Part shown: positions 16,941-26,803 of the stretch, one piece after another | How positions within the stretch are numbered: position 1 is the stretch's first letter | Layout: each line of letters begins with the position of its first letter | DNA from: Pseudoalteromonas sp. OOF1S-7 | GTDB lineage: Bacteria > Pseudomonadota > Gammaproteobacteria > Enterobacterales > Alteromonadaceae | Direction: 5' to 3' | Assembly: GCF_022347765.1 (NCBI RefSeq) | Contig: NZ_JAKRFZ010000001.1 | Span: 248,001-312,000 of the forward strand | DNA length: 64,000 nucleotides | The notes under the pieces: model-generated | Databases searched by the model: none | What the model was told of the DNA's origin: nothing | The model's input: the letters and a program-made list of their open reading frames with translations, nothing else | Position numbers and translations under genes: made by a program

Positions 16941-18077
16941 TTAGTTAGTTACAATACTTTTTTGTTTGCGATATTGAGTCGGGGTTAGTCCTGTGGCTTT
17001 TTTGAATGCCGTGTTGAAGGTTGATTTTGAATTAAACCCAACGTCAAACTGTATGGTCGACACCTGACTGTCTGTACTTTTCAGCAGTTTTTCAGCCTCC
17101 TCAATCCGGTAGCCATTCACAAACTGAAAGAAATTGGTTTGCAGCAATTGTGACAGGGTTTCAGAAATATGATTTTCACTGACGCCAATGGCACTGGCAA
17201 GTTTATTCAGTGACAAGTCTTCTTCCATAAACAGCTGATCGTCTTGCATTGCACTTTTCAGTTTGGCAGCAATACGCTGCATTCGATCCAAACTCACCGT
17301 TGTGGTGCGAGGCTGGAGCGCGCGGGGCTCTGCTTTATCTGAGGGTGCCAAAATCGCTTGATTAAGTGCAAGATAAGCGAATGCCAGTAATACACATGCC
17401 TCAAAAATGGGTAATATCACTCCCTGTCCGAACCAGCGCCAGCCAAAAAATACAGAGATATAGCTGATGGCATAACACAACCACACCAGCCCCCAGAGCA
17501 ATAAAATGACGCCAAACCAATTGACAGAACGCGATTCAATCTCGGAAAAGCGCTCCATTAACTGTTGCCGGTGGCGGGAATGGAGCTTTAATGCGCTGAA
17601 AAAGTAAACGGCGGTGTAAAATACAAAGATCTGTGTTGCCGCAAAGCAGGAGAACAGCGCCAGTTTATAATGTTCGGGATTACGGGTTGCCGGGTTTGCA
17701 AGTGCCAGTTTTTCAGCAGAGCTAAGACCGGTGACAAACGGCAGCATCACGGCCATCACCAACACAGGACCTGACAGTGCCCACAGATAAGTGCGTGTCG
17801 AAAACTCTGGACTGGGAGACATGGTCGCACAGGCATAAAAATACAAAGCAGGCCCCAGCAACACGCGGATGGGAAATTGTGCACCCACCAGCCACGGAAC
17901 ATACTGATACGCACCTGAGTACACCACCAGCTCACCACTGACATGAATGATCAATAAGACCAGCAGCACTATCAGACAGGTCGTTTGCATTTGTCTGGGT
18001 TTATTGATTGCCTGCAGTAATGCCAGTGCCAGCATACCCAGCATAGTGGCGTAAATCAGTGTCCCCAGTACATCCAT
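16941..18077 (-). CDS. AraC-family regulator with N-terminal membrane domain
   Basis: A 378-residue protein. The N-terminal about 240 residues contain seven or so hydrophobic helices (LIYATMLGMLALALLQAI first). The C-terminal about 100 residues are a double helix-turn-helix AraC domain: LSLNKLASAIGVSENHISETLSQLLQTNFFQFVNGYRIEEAE, then VGFNSKSTFNTAFKKATGLTPTQYRK. This design suggests a membrane sensor that binds DNA directly. GGAGAG precedes the ATG. The likely target is the adjacent DUF4386 gene or its own promoter. Confidence 0.88.
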   Translation of the reverse strand: MDVLGTLIYATMLGMLALALLQAINKPRQMQTTCLIVLLVLLIIHVSGELVVYSGAYQYVPWLVGAQFPIRVLLGPALYFYACATMSPSPEFSTRTYLWALSGPVLVMAVMLPFVTGLSSAEKLALANPATRNPEHYKLALFSCFAATQIFVFYTAVYFFSALKLHSRHRQQLMERFSEIESRSVNWFGVILLLWGLVWLCYAISYISVFFGWRWFGQGVILPIFEACVLLAFAYLALNQAILAPSDKAEPRALQPRTTTVSLDRMQRIAAKLKSAMQDDQLFMEEDLSLNKLASAIGVSENHISETLSQLLQTNFFQFVNGYRIEEAEKLLKSTDSQVSTIQFDVGFNSKSTFNTAFKKATGLTPTQYRKQKSIVTN

Positions 18078-18441
18078 CTATTACTCTCCAGAAAAACACA
18101 GCACAGCTTACAAGTCGTTGTAGCCTTTAGATTGTTGGGCTTGTTCAGCCAATCGAAATGACTGCTTGTTATTATCGCTGTCGCTATTATCCGATAAAAG
18201 CTAATAAGCAACAACACCTTAGCTTATTGTGAAATGTAGGCATATTGAGACCCCTTAGCCCGATATTGGATGTTTTACGACTACGCTGTCCGTTTGTGAA
18301 GAAGGTACTCAGCCTTCACTTCCTTTTCACATAGTAAGTTGTTAAATTCACTCGACATTTATAGGCCCTTAGCATTATGGTGCAGGTTCATTTGCAACCA
18401 GGCTCGCGGGCAAAGTATGAGAGCCAGATAAGGAGAAAGTT
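18078..18441. other. Intergenic region between divergent AraC and serine hydrolase genes
   Basis: This 364-bp region holds the promoters of both divergent genes. An inverted repeat AATAAGC (18203-18209) and GCTTATT (18222-18228) with a 12-bp spacer is a possible regulator site or hairpin. AGGAGA at 18431-18436 is the ribosome site of the next gene. No other feature is supported. Confidence 0.35.
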
Positions 18442-20247
18442 GTGCTCAGAAGTCTTATTTTAATCGCCACTTGGTTCGTGTCCTGTTCAACCTATGCCAC
18501 GACAGTTCAAACAGCGCATACAACAATAAAAGCGATGCTCGAAGCGCAGCAGCTGTCGGGGATCACCTGGACTATGGTGACTCAGGAACATATCACCACA
18601 GGAAGTGCAGGATACGCCAATATCGAACACGCTGATATTATGCAGCCAGACCAAAAGATGCATGTTGGATCAGTCACCAAAACCGTGCTGGCATTGGGAG
18701 TTTTACGGTTAATTTCAAAAGGACAACTTTCTCTCGAAACAAAAGTTCAGCCTTTGCTACCTCAGGTACGACTCAACAACCCGTGGCAAGGCAGTGCACC
18801 TGTGCGAGTTAAACACCTGCTCACACACACCGCTGGGCTGGACAATATTCGCATGTGGCAATTCCTAAGCAAGACCCCCACACCGGCTACGCCGCTGCTG
18901 CGCGCTTTCCCTGAACATAATAGTGACTTACTTGAGCTCAGAACTGAACCAGGCACTCAGTATTCTTACTCTAACATGGGTTATACACTTCTTGGTATGG
19001 TAATAGAAGCCGTTACTAATCAGCGATATGAAGCCTACCTGGACCAACATCTGCTTATTCCGCTGGGGATGCTCGACAGCAGCTTTGAATTTAGTGCTCA
19101 GCACAGCGACCCCAGACTCGCCATGGGATATCATGAAAACCAAGTCGCCCAGGCTGCCGTGCCCGTTTATACTCGGCCAGCAGGCCAGTTCACAACAACA
19201 GCGCCGGATATGGCTCGGTTTATTCAGTTTGTCATGGGCGAAGGAGTAATTGACGGGGAACAATTTGTGCACCCCGACTTGATGGGTAAACTGTTTGATT
19301 TTGGTGGCACAGATGCGGACAAAGCAGGCCTTAACATAGGCCGTGGTCTGGCATTTTCAAACCGAGACCGGTACGGTGTTGTCGGGCAATGTCACCCTGG
19401 AACCACATTTGGCTTTCGCGCCAACATTTGCCTGTTCCCAGAGCAAAAAAAAGGCTACTTTTATGCCATCAACACTGACAGTGAAAGCGCTGATTATGAG
19501 GCATTTAAGGCACTGTTTGTCGAACTTCTCGAGCTGGACCATAACGAAATTATCCCACCCGGCACCTCGCAAAATGACATGTCCGCCTTGACGGGCTTGT
19601 ATGTGTTGTCACCTAATAATATGGCAGAATTCGAGTTCCTTGATAAAGTATTCGGCCCAGTCTGGGTCACAGCATCAGACAATCAGATAACGCTGCACTC
19701 GTTGCAGAGTGCTCCCCGAACACTACACCATATAAAAGATGATCTGTATCGGGATTCAGAAAGAACTCAGCCATCCCATGTGTTCTTTAGTAGCCCCGCA
19801 GGGGATGAGTTCTTTAGCAATGGTCTGAAAACCTTTAAAAAGGTCGGTGTAACTTCCATAGCACTGTACTGGCTTAGTCTGCTGCTCGGGCTGTGTGGAT
19901 TTGTATATATTCTGGTGACAGCTCTGTTCAGGCTGGCCACACAACGCTTTGCCGGATTCAGGCGCCTGCAATGGAGTTTAATGAATTTGCTGGTGCTGGC
20001 TGTACCGATGGCACTGTTTCTCAGTCAGTCTTTTCTGGCTTTTGGTGACATCACTGTGGCAAGCATCTCATTGGCCTTAGTAACCATGTTTTTGCCTATC
20101 AGCCTGTTACATTCTCTATGGCGTTGTTACCAGCAGGGTTGGGGGGTCAAAGGCAGTATACGTGATGGCATATTTCTTATCTCGGCCATCCAGTTGTGCT
20201 GCGTGCTTGCAGCCTGGGGGCACTTGCCTGCAATATTCTGGCGATAA
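18442..20247 (+). CDS. Exported serine hydrolase (beta-lactamase class C-like) with C-terminal membrane domain
   Basis: A 601-residue protein starting at GTG, supported by AGGAGA upstream. A signal peptide covers about residues 1-20. The beta-lactamase/penicillin-binding fold (about 25-370) has Ser77-x-x-Lys80 (GSVTKT), Tyr176-x-Asn178 (YSNMGY) and a CHPGTTFG segment in the KTG/HxG position. The last about 130 residues form four hydrophobic helices, anchoring the enzyme in the inner membrane with its active site outside. Such proteins act as esterases or D-amino-acid peptidases rather than true beta-lactamases; the substrate is unknown. Confidence 0.85.
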   Translation: MLRSLILIATWFVSCSTYATTVQTAHTTIKAMLEAQQLSGITWTMVTQEHITTGSAGYANIEHADIMQPDQKMHVGSVTKTVLALGVLRLISKGQLSLETKVQPLLPQVRLNNPWQGSAPVRVKHLLTHTAGLDNIRMWQFLSKTPTPATPLLRAFPEHNSDLLELRTEPGTQYSYSNMGYTLLGMVIEAVTNQRYEAYLDQHLLIPLGMLDSSFEFSAQHSDPRLAMGYHENQVAQAAVPVYTRPAGQFTTTAPDMARFIQFVMGEGVIDGEQFVHPDLMGKLFDFGGTDADKAGLNIGRGLAFSNRDRYGVVGQCHPGTTFGFRANICLFPEQKKGYFYAINTDSESADYEAFKALFVELLELDHNEIIPPGTSQNDMSALTGLYVLSPNNMAEFEFLDKVFGPVWVTASDNQITLHSLQSAPRTLHHIKDDLYRDSERTQPSHVFFSSPAGDEFFSNGLKTFKKVGVTSIALYWLSLLLGLCGFVYILVTALFRLATQRFAGFRRLQWSLMNLLVLAVPMALFLSQSFLAFGDITVASISLALVTMFLPISLLHSLWRCYQQGWGVKGSIRDGIFLISAIQLCCVLAAWGHLPAIFWR

Positions 20248-20280
20248 CCAGAACCTGGGAAGTAAAGCCTGGACATCCAA

Positions 20281-20313
20281 TCAATCATACCGACTAAATG
20301 TCGGTATGATTGA
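20281..20313. terminator. Perfect 14-bp hairpin between convergent genes
   Basis: TCAATCATACCGAC (20281-20294), loop TAAAT, GTCGGTATGATTGA (20300-20313). It lies between the serine hydrolase stop and the amidohydrolase stop. There is no U-tract on either side, so it may be a bidirectional transcript end or a stabilising hairpin. Confidence 0.6.
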
Positions 20314-20328
20314 CGATGTACAGCAGGT

Positions 20329-21606
20329 TTACTGACGTGTATCCACTTCAACTTTGCCGTCTTTAATCACCAGGGTGACGGTTTCCATCACCCGGATGTC
20401 TTCCAGAGGGTTGCCCGGCACGGCAATGATGTCGGCCAGTTTACCCGCCTCCAAAGAACCTAACTTGTCCTGCATTTTGAGCAAAGTTGCCGAATTAATG
20501 GTTGCGGCCTGTAGTGCTTGTAATTCGTTCATGCCAAATTTGACCATACGGCTAAACTGTTTGCCATTTTGACCATGAGGATAAACTCCACCATCGGAGC
20601 CAAATACCATGTTAACGCCGGCCTTCACGGCTTTGCTAAAGCTGGCACGCTGAGTACCACCCACTTTACGCTCTTTATCGAGGCTTTCTGGTAAGATACC
20701 GGCTTTTTCGCCTTCACTCAGGATATATTCGGTATTGTAAATATCCATAGAGAAGTAAGTACCATGCTTTTTGGCAAGCACAATGGCTTCATCATCCAAA
20801 AAGCTGACATGCTCCACCGAATCAACCCCGGCACGGATCGCAGACTTAATGCCATCAGTACCATGTGCGTGTGCAGCGACTGTTAGCCCGCGCAAGTGGA
20901 CTTCTGCCACCAGCGCCTGCATCTCTTCAAAAGAATACTGTTGCGCCCCAACCTTCGTACCTTTAGACAGCACGCCTCCGGTTGCACAGAACTTGATGAC
21001 ATCGACCCCGTATTTGATGTTTTCGCGCACTTTTTGCCTGACCGCCCAGGGGCCATCGGCTACGCCCGCTGCTACCACCTTATGTTCATGAGTAAACAGG
21101 TTATTATCGCAATGCCCACCGGTGATCCCAAGCGCCGGGCCCGAAGCAAAGATCCGCGGTCCTGGCACATCACCGTCGTAAATTGCATCTCGTAGTGCCA
21201 GGTCGGCATAACCCGGTGCCCCCAGGTTGCGCACCGACGTAAACCCGGCAGCCAACGTACGTTTGGCATTGCGCACACCGGTAATTGCCGAGCGCGGGGC
21301 CGTGCGCTGCAGGCGTTTATAACCATGTACCTGTGCATCTCCGGTCAGGTGCACGTGCATATCGAATAAGCCTGGCAGCAAAGTGTGCCCGGCAAGGTCA
21401 ATCACCGTTGCATCTTGCGGGTGTGCCTTACGATTGGTGCGTGACACCGAAACTATGGTGTTATCTTCAACCACCACAGTGGCCGGACGGATCAACTTAC
21501 CGCTTTTTACATCCAGTGCAGCGTCCGCATTGAGTACCAAAGTATCGGCAAAAGCATTACCGCAGGCCATAAGCACAGCGGCACTGATCAGAGTTGTTTT
21601 CAACAT
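20329..21606 (-). CDS. Exported metal-dependent amidohydrolase (imidazolonepropionase/Xaa-Pro dipeptidase-like)
   Basis: A 425-residue protein with a signal peptide (about residues 1-20, ending NAFA). The amidohydrolase TIM-barrel has LPGLFDMHVHLTG (the HxH metal motif), a central DVIKFCATGGVLSKG strand with the likely carboxylated Lys, the His ligands AAHAHGTDG and VDSVEHVSF, and the Asp of FGSDGGVYPHG. It resembles periplasmic amidohydrolases that cleave acyl-proline or cyclic dipeptides; the exact substrate is uncertain. It lies 114 bp downstream of the POT transporter on the same strand, which fits peptide scavenging. Confidence 0.88.
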   Translation of the reverse strand: MLKTTLISAAVLMACGNAFADTLVLNADAALDVKSGKLIRPATVVVEDNTIVSVSRTNRKAHPQDATVIDLAGHTLLPGLFDMHVHLTGDAQVHGYKRLQRTAPRSAITGVRNAKRTLAAGFTSVRNLGAPGYADLALRDAIYDGDVPGPRIFASGPALGITGGHCDNNLFTHEHKVVAAGVADGPWAVRQKVRENIKYGVDVIKFCATGGVLSKGTKVGAQQYSFEEMQALVAEVHLRGLTVAAHAHGTDGIKSAIRAGVDSVEHVSFLDDEAIVLAKKHGTYFSMDIYNTEYILSEGEKAGILPESLDKERKVGGTQRASFSKAVKAGVNMVFGSDGGVYPHGQNGKQFSRMVKFGMNELQALQAATINSATLLKMQDKLGSLEAGKLADIIAVPGNPLEDIRVMETVTLVIKDGKVEVDTRQ

Positions 21607-21720
21607 ATTCGCTTCTTTTTTGTAGTAATTAGTCTCCCCAGTCTAGCCACGGCAAGCTGACAAAGGCAACCAATGTGCGACTAAGTGTTCACCGTAAAAG
21701 TTTCGAACCTGCAGCCATGG

Positions 21721-23493
21721 TTATGCAACCTGCTCTGTTGGCGCTTGCAGCGCTGACTTTTGGATCAGGTAACGATTAAACAAGAACAAGGCGATGGCGG
21801 TCACTAAGGCAAGCGCACCGAACAATGCCCACATTAAATCGGGTCGGTTTTGCTGCTGTACCAAAGTGGCGTAGCTCCAGCCTGATAAAAACCCGGCAAA
21901 CAGAAAACCCAGCGCCATAGAAACAAAATAGTAACCCATATATAAAGCCGCCTGAGATGGTGGCGCAATGCTGGCGACATATTCCTGGCTCTTCGGAGAG
22001 GTCAGCATTTCACCCAGTGCAATCAACAAGATCACGGTCACTATCAATGCCCCTCCTGTTGCGGTCAGCTCAGTGGCCATCAACCCAAACGCACCACACA
22101 TCACCACTAATCCGGCGGTCAGAACATAAAATGGCTTGATCCGCTGACACAAGTAGCTGACCAGGATCTGTAGCAGTACAATGGCCGCAAAATCCAGGTT
22201 GATCAGATACTCAGGGTTGATCTGTCGATAAATCAAGAGATCGTTGGTAAGGTGCTGAAGCTGCGCGCTTGACAGCGTTACCGATGCCGACAATTGTGCC
22301 ATCAGGGCGTTGAGTTCTGCGACTGGCACATTGACTTTGAGGTGTACCCACTGCAATCGCAGTGCTTCGGCGGCTGGCTGATTGCCTTCATGTAACTGAG
22401 TATGTAGTGCCTGAATTGCACTTTGCAGCTGGCTGCTATCAACATATGCAAAGAATGCGACTGCATCTTCGCCAAAAAAAGCAATAAAGTTCAGTAAGTC
22501 GCGGGTATCCACATAATCTCGAATAAACAAGGGCAAGGTGTAAAACAGCTGGTTATACACCGTCCAGAACCCGGCAATGATGGCCAGATAGAGTGCAAAA
22601 CGCACATTGCTGATCCGCATTGGCTGTGCCCACCAGATTGTGTTTGCCTTCGTCACTTTGTGCGCAATGCGATCCCAGATCAGGTTCGTCACCAGCCACA
22701 CTCCGATCAGCGTAAATGCCTGTCCGTAGCTTAGAACTTCAACGCCGGAGCACATCAACAGTACGACGGCAACCAATAAGGTCAGTGCAAAACGGCCGTT
22801 ACCCAACACTGACTGCGCTTCGCGCAATACATTACCCAGCGGGGCTTTTTCGCGTTTAAGGCTGGGCGGGTCGCGGTAAAACCACAAAACTGGAATAAAA
22901 TTGATCAGGATCCAGCAGGCCGACATCATAAACACTGCATCCCAGCTGATGGCCCTGAGTGCGCCTGCCAGTAAGGGACCCAAAAACCCGCCTATGTTCA
23001 CCATAGTATAAAAAATGCCAAAACCCAGGCCACGATTGCTGTCATTGGTACTATGAGAAATCGTGCCGACGACAACCGGTTTAAAACACGCAGCTCCCAG
23101 CGCAACCAGGCTCAGCGCCGCAAAAAACGGCCAGAAACTTTGTGCCTGTCCCAGCAGATAATAACCGGGTGCCATAATGGCAAACGACAGTAAAAACATT
23201 TTCCGGTAGCCCAGCTGATCACCCAGCGCCCCCGTAAGCACAGGCAGCAGGTATAAAAAAAAGGGAATGATCCCCTGCACAGCGCCACGCTCCAGATCGG
23301 TAAAACCGACGCCCCCTTGTGCGCTGGGTGTGGTCATATATACAGACGAGACGGCGAAAAAGCCATACCAGGCTAACCGCTCGAATATTTCCATCAAATT
23401 TGCGACATAAAAAGCGCGGCTAAATCCCGCTTTTTGGGTATTCACAGTTTGCGCCCCGGCGCTGGACTGACCGGACGATGAGCTTATAGACAT
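21721..23493 (-). CDS. POT/PTR-family (peptide) MFS transporter
   Basis: A 590-residue inner-membrane transporter. The signature NLMEIFERLAWYGFFAVSSVYM near residue 32 is a variant of the ExxERFxYY region of proton-coupled oligopeptide transporters. GDQLGYRKMFLLSFAIMAPGYYLLG and VGTISHSTNDSNRGLGFGIFYTMVNIGGFLGP follow. A hydrophilic insertion of about 110 residues (about 335-440) interrupts the second half, as seen in some bacterial POT members. Transport of di- or tripeptides is expected, not proven. It is divergent from the lipoprotein metallopeptidase across 66 bp, and an amidohydrolase gene follows it. Confidence 0.85.
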   Translation of the reverse strand: MSISSSSGQSSAGAQTVNTQKAGFSRAFYVANLMEIFERLAWYGFFAVSSVYMTTPSAQGGVGFTDLERGAVQGIIPFFLYLLPVLTGALGDQLGYRKMFLLSFAIMAPGYYLLGQAQSFWPFFAALSLVALGAACFKPVVVGTISHSTNDSNRGLGFGIFYTMVNIGGFLGPLLAGALRAISWDAVFMMSACWILINFIPVLWFYRDPPSLKREKAPLGNVLREAQSVLGNGRFALTLLVAVVLLMCSGVEVLSYGQAFTLIGVWLVTNLIWDRIAHKVTKANTIWWAQPMRISNVRFALYLAIIAGFWTVYNQLFYTLPLFIRDYVDTRDLLNFIAFFGEDAVAFFAYVDSSQLQSAIQALHTQLHEGNQPAAEALRLQWVHLKVNVPVAELNALMAQLSASVTLSSAQLQHLTNDLLIYRQINPEYLINLDFAAIVLLQILVSYLCQRIKPFYVLTAGLVVMCGAFGLMATELTATGGALIVTVILLIALGEMLTSPKSQEYVASIAPPSQAALYMGYYFVSMALGFLFAGFLSGWSYATLVQQQNRPDLMWALFGALALVTAIALFLFNRYLIQKSALQAPTEQVA

Positions 23494-23515
23494 TGACTTA
23501 GATCCTATTGATTAT

Positions 23516-23529
23516 TATTGTATACAATA
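23516..23529. promoter_or_regulatory. Palindrome TATTGTATACAATA in the divergent promoter region
   Basis: A perfect 14-bp palindrome sits 23 bp upstream of the POT transporter start and 31 bp upstream of the metallopeptidase start. TTGTATACAA-type palindromes are typical operators of GntR-family repressors. It is placed to control both genes together. The regulator is not in the window. Confidence 0.45.
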
Positions 23530-23559
23530 TACATAAAACACAAATAAGAGAAAGTCAAA

Positions 23560-25962
23560 ATGTTACGCATGAGTTTAATTGCGCTGGCACTGCTGAGCGG
23601 ATGTCAGTCGGCAGAAGGTCCGAGGCAGCAACTTATCACACCACAGTCTCACCTGCAGGCACAGTTCATCCCAAGCCCGGCCCAGATGCGCGTTGATATA
23701 AACGTTGCCGGCAGAGTCAGTACGTTGAAGCATATCGACATTGCTTATATAGGTAAGCAAATTCCGCGCACCTACAGCGAGGGCAAAATATCCAACAGTC
23801 GCGGCTATAACTGGTGGGTAAGCAAGCACTTTGCACTAAAAAGTGATCTGAGTGAGGACAAAGTGCGGCTGTATCTTGAGTTGCTTGAGATGTCTTATCC
23901 CCACTATGTAGAGCTGTTCGGTATGGCGCCTGCCAATATAGATAAGCAGCGAATTGCGGTGGTGTATGGCAGCTCTCGTGAACGGGTGCGTGAAGCCATG
24001 CTGGACGACGGTTTTCTGCGCGGCGTGCACAAAACGGCCGGCGGTGAAACCATGTACTATAACCGGGCCGGATATAGCTTCCCCAGCCACAGGCACCACC
24101 ATCAGCGTTATATCGTGATCCACGAAACCATGCATGCCTTTCATATGGCGTTGAATGGCCACTCAACCTGGGCACCTAACTGGATCACAGAAGGCATGGC
24201 CGATGCCATTGCCAGTCATACTTATGACAGCGATAAAAAGCAGCTCAGAGTAATGGTGTTCGACCGTGCACCAATGAATTATCAGTCACTTGGGCTGGCG
24301 CAGTATTATGAGAATGCACAGCCCAGCTTTGAACAAATTAATGATGACCCACAATTACACCGTGGCCTTAACTTTTTTATTGTGCACTATTTGTTAAGCG
24401 ATCCTCTACGTTATCAGTATTTTAAACGTTACCTGCGCACGCTGATGGCACTAAACCCGGACTCTGACGCCACTTTGCCCACTGCCAATAAATTACTCAA
24501 GCGCACCTTTGCTGACTGGCCACAGTTAGAGCGCGACTTTGCTCAGTTCGTAACATCAGCCCGGCCGAGCTTTCATATTGTGCGCGGGCCATGGGAGCAA
24601 AATGGTGCTGGCTACTGGTTGCGCAGCAATGACGACAAAAATCTGCAACGGCTGGACATTACCCCAACGGACAACGCTACTCATCCGGTCTTAGATTTTC
24701 CGGCGCCTGACCCCCACCCTGCCATTAATCCGCTTAGCAAAGAGTCATTCGCGGCTTTATTGTCACTGCAACCTGAACAAAGAACCCGGGGTGATATAGG
24801 TATCGGCTTGCTAACCAAACTTAGCAAAGACAGCCTTGCCCAACGTGCTGGATTGACTGAAAAAGCTGACTTTACTCAGGATCAGATGTTGCAAGTACTG
24901 CTTACAGATGGCACGCGACTATCCGTCATTGACACAACCAGCGGCACCACACAGGAAGTTGCACTCACGCCTTCAATTCTCAATAGTGTAGAGCAAACCC
25001 TGCAACTAGGCCTCAATGTGCGTACCACCAGTTCGGAGCTGGAAGTTGAGCTTAAATCAGCTGGCAACACACAAACCGTTACCTTTACACTGCCTGACAA
25101 CGTATTGAATGCAATCAACTTTCAACACGTCGCCCTGCTGGGTCGCAACATGAATCATACGGTTACGCCTTATCTGTATGGCCATACCTATAAAGTACCA
25201 GAACTGGCATTGGCCACTGCTAACCCCTGGTACTTTGCAGGTGCAAATCTGGCACACAGAGCCTTCAATACCTGCGTCGCATTTTCGGCGCAACTCCCGA
25301 ATTGTATGGCCACACTGGCCACTCATCTGGCAAAACAAACCGATCAGAGCCTGCACGGTGCACTGAGCGCAAACTTACAAAGCATACTCGAAAGTTGGCA
25401 ACAACAGCTCTCTGATGACGCACTGTATTCGCTCAGCGGCATCGAACTGGCATTACGGTTTGACGGTGATGCGCCTTTTATTTCAGCACATAACCCCAGT
25501 CAGCAAACTGCCGAAGTTAAGCTTCAGAGCGGCAAAGCCTACTCTTTGCCGCCTGGTAGACACAAAATGCCGTTGTCGGTAACCCAGAATCAGGAAAACT
25601 ACACGCTTAGCTGGCAAGGCCTAATGCAGACGGGCCAAATCACTTTGGAAAATCAGCGCTTTGATGGCGTGTATTTGAATGCCCAGCTTAACAAAGGCAA
25701 CTCAGATCTGGAGATCAGTCTGACCGGACCCTATTCCGGCGACACCCATGGGAAACTGTCGGTACAGTTCCTTCCCTACCAAAGCCCGGCAGTTCAGCCT
25801 GCGCTTTGGGAGCAGGACATCAGCATTTCTCCCTATGAGAAAAAGCACTGGCAACCGTACTTACGCCAGTCTGAAGAGCTCAAAAACGGAGTACTGAAGG
25901 TCGTCGCTGTATTAGACGTAGACGGAGAGCCTATCAAACTGGTGGAAAGCTTTAAGCTCTAG
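23560..25962 (+). CDS. Large lipoprotein with gluzincin metallopeptidase domain
   Basis: An 800-residue lipoprotein; the lipobox LLSGC puts lipidation on Cys15. Residues about 85-330 form a gluzincin domain: YIVIHETMHAFHM supplies His188, Glu189 and His192, and WITEGMADAIASH supplies the third zinc ligand Glu211, 19 residues on. The C-terminal about 450 residues look beta-rich and have no motif I recognise; part (about 420-500, DIGIGLLTKLSKDSLAQRAGL) resembles a PDZ-like ligand-binding module. It probably cleaves peptides or proteins at the cell surface or periplasm. It is divergent from a peptide-type transporter. Confidence 0.82.
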   Translation: MLRMSLIALALLSGCQSAEGPRQQLITPQSHLQAQFIPSPAQMRVDINVAGRVSTLKHIDIAYIGKQIPRTYSEGKISNSRGYNWWVSKHFALKSDLSEDKVRLYLELLEMSYPHYVELFGMAPANIDKQRIAVVYGSSRERVREAMLDDGFLRGVHKTAGGETMYYNRAGYSFPSHRHHHQRYIVIHETMHAFHMALNGHSTWAPNWITEGMADAIASHTYDSDKKQLRVMVFDRAPMNYQSLGLAQYYENAQPSFEQINDDPQLHRGLNFFIVHYLLSDPLRYQYFKRYLRTLMALNPDSDATLPTANKLLKRTFADWPQLERDFAQFVTSARPSFHIVRGPWEQNGAGYWLRSNDDKNLQRLDITPTDNATHPVLDFPAPDPHPAINPLSKESFAALLSLQPEQRTRGDIGIGLLTKLSKDSLAQRAGLTEKADFTQDQMLQVLLTDGTRLSVIDTTSGTTQEVALTPSILNSVEQTLQLGLNVRTTSSELEVELKSAGNTQTVTFTLPDNVLNAINFQHVALLGRNMNHTVTPYLYGHTYKVPELALATANPWYFAGANLAHRAFNTCVAFSAQLPNCMATLATHLAKQTDQSLHGALSANLQSILESWQQQLSDDALYSLSGIELALRFDGDAPFISAHNPSQQTAEVKLQSGKAYSLPPGRHKMPLSVTQNQENYTLSWQGLMQTGQITLENQRFDGVYLNAQLNKGNSDLEISLTGPYSGDTHGKLSVQFLPYQSPAVQPALWEQDISISPYEKKHWQPYLRQSEELKNGVLKVVAVLDVDGEPIKLVESFKL

Positions 25963-25971
25963 AAAAGCCTG

Positions 25972-26004
25972 GGGTGCAGGTCAACATTATTTGCACCCTT
26001 TTTT
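25972..26004 (+). terminator. Rho-independent terminator after the lipoprotein metallopeptidase
   Basis: GGGTGCA (25972-25978) and TGCACCC (25992-25998) form a 7-bp stem with a 13-nt loop followed by six T residues. It starts 10 bp after the stop codon. Confidence 0.8.
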
Positions 26005-26137
26005 ACTTATTACTGGTGACGAGCTTGATTCTCGAGATGCCCTGCACTAAAGCGTAAGAGCTGAGCATTGGTCCTGACAAGCCAGTCTAATTTAAAACAA
26101 AGCAAGCAGGTAACCACGTCAAATACTTTGAGTTATC

Positions 26138-26587
26138 TCAACTCAGTTTGGCTTGTCGTTCACGCTTATTACACGCTGCCCATGCGCCAAGTACAATCGC
26201 TCCCCAGCCAACAGCGAAAAAGACCATATCTCGCCACAGCGGAAAGACTGAGTCATCTGCCGGCAAAACATATATGACAAGCAAATCAATCACCTCTACC
26301 ACGATAATTGTCAATGCCGCTGACTTTACGAAAGTGCCTTTCAGATAGCCTGCCACAAGATAAGCAGTGAGCGTGTTGAAAAAGCCAATTATTAGCAGGA
26401 GGCCACCAATGACTAGCGGAGATCTAATAATGGCCTCATCCATTTCAGCTTCTGTAAAATTATTGGTATACATAAAGTCAAATACCGCTATCCAGAAGAA
26501 AACCTCTGCAATTGCATAAAAGAAGTAAACAAGTAGCGGAATAAAAATGAGCACTTTAAGCTCTCTGAAATCAATAAAACGGTTCAT
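26138..26587 (-). CDS. Small four-helix membrane protein, unknown function
   Basis: A 149-residue integral membrane protein with four hydrophobic helices (LIFIPLLVYFFYAIAEVFFWIAV, VIGGLLLIIGFFNTLTAYLVAG, AALTIIVVEVIDLLVIYV and MVFFAVGWGAIVLGAWAA) and a basic C-terminal tail. I do not recognise the family. The start at 26587 (MNRFIDFREL) has AAGGG at a usable distance; an ATG six codons upstream is possible. It is transcribed alone, 216 bp past the stop of the haloalkane-dehalogenase-like gene's side of the region. Confidence 0.65.
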   Translation of the reverse strand: MNRFIDFRELKVLIFIPLLVYFFYAIAEVFFWIAVFDFMYTNNFTEAEMDEAIIRSPLVIGGLLLIIGFFNTLTAYLVAGYLKGTFVKSAALTIIVVEVIDLLVIYVLPADDSVFPLWRDMVFFAVGWGAIVLGAWAACNKRERQAKLS

Positions 26588-26803
26588 ATCGCCCTTATTA
26601 AGCATAATAAGTACTTAGGTATCATACTGTTGGCTTCCTTATACATGTGAGTTTGGCAAACACGCGCAACATGACCGTTCCAAAGTTAGCAACATCATTA
26701 TGTGGAACTTCACCCTAAACTACAACCGTGCTGCAGCGCAGAGAGAAATTCACACATGTTGAGCGAGTGGTCACCTCTCACTGTCAGGAGATGACTGAGG
26801 TGA

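Noticed and set aside
18442..20247. Assignment as a true antibiotic beta-lactamase
   Set aside because: The class C-like motifs are shared with many esterases and peptidases, and the protein has an extra membrane domain. No evidence favours beta-lactam hydrolysis.
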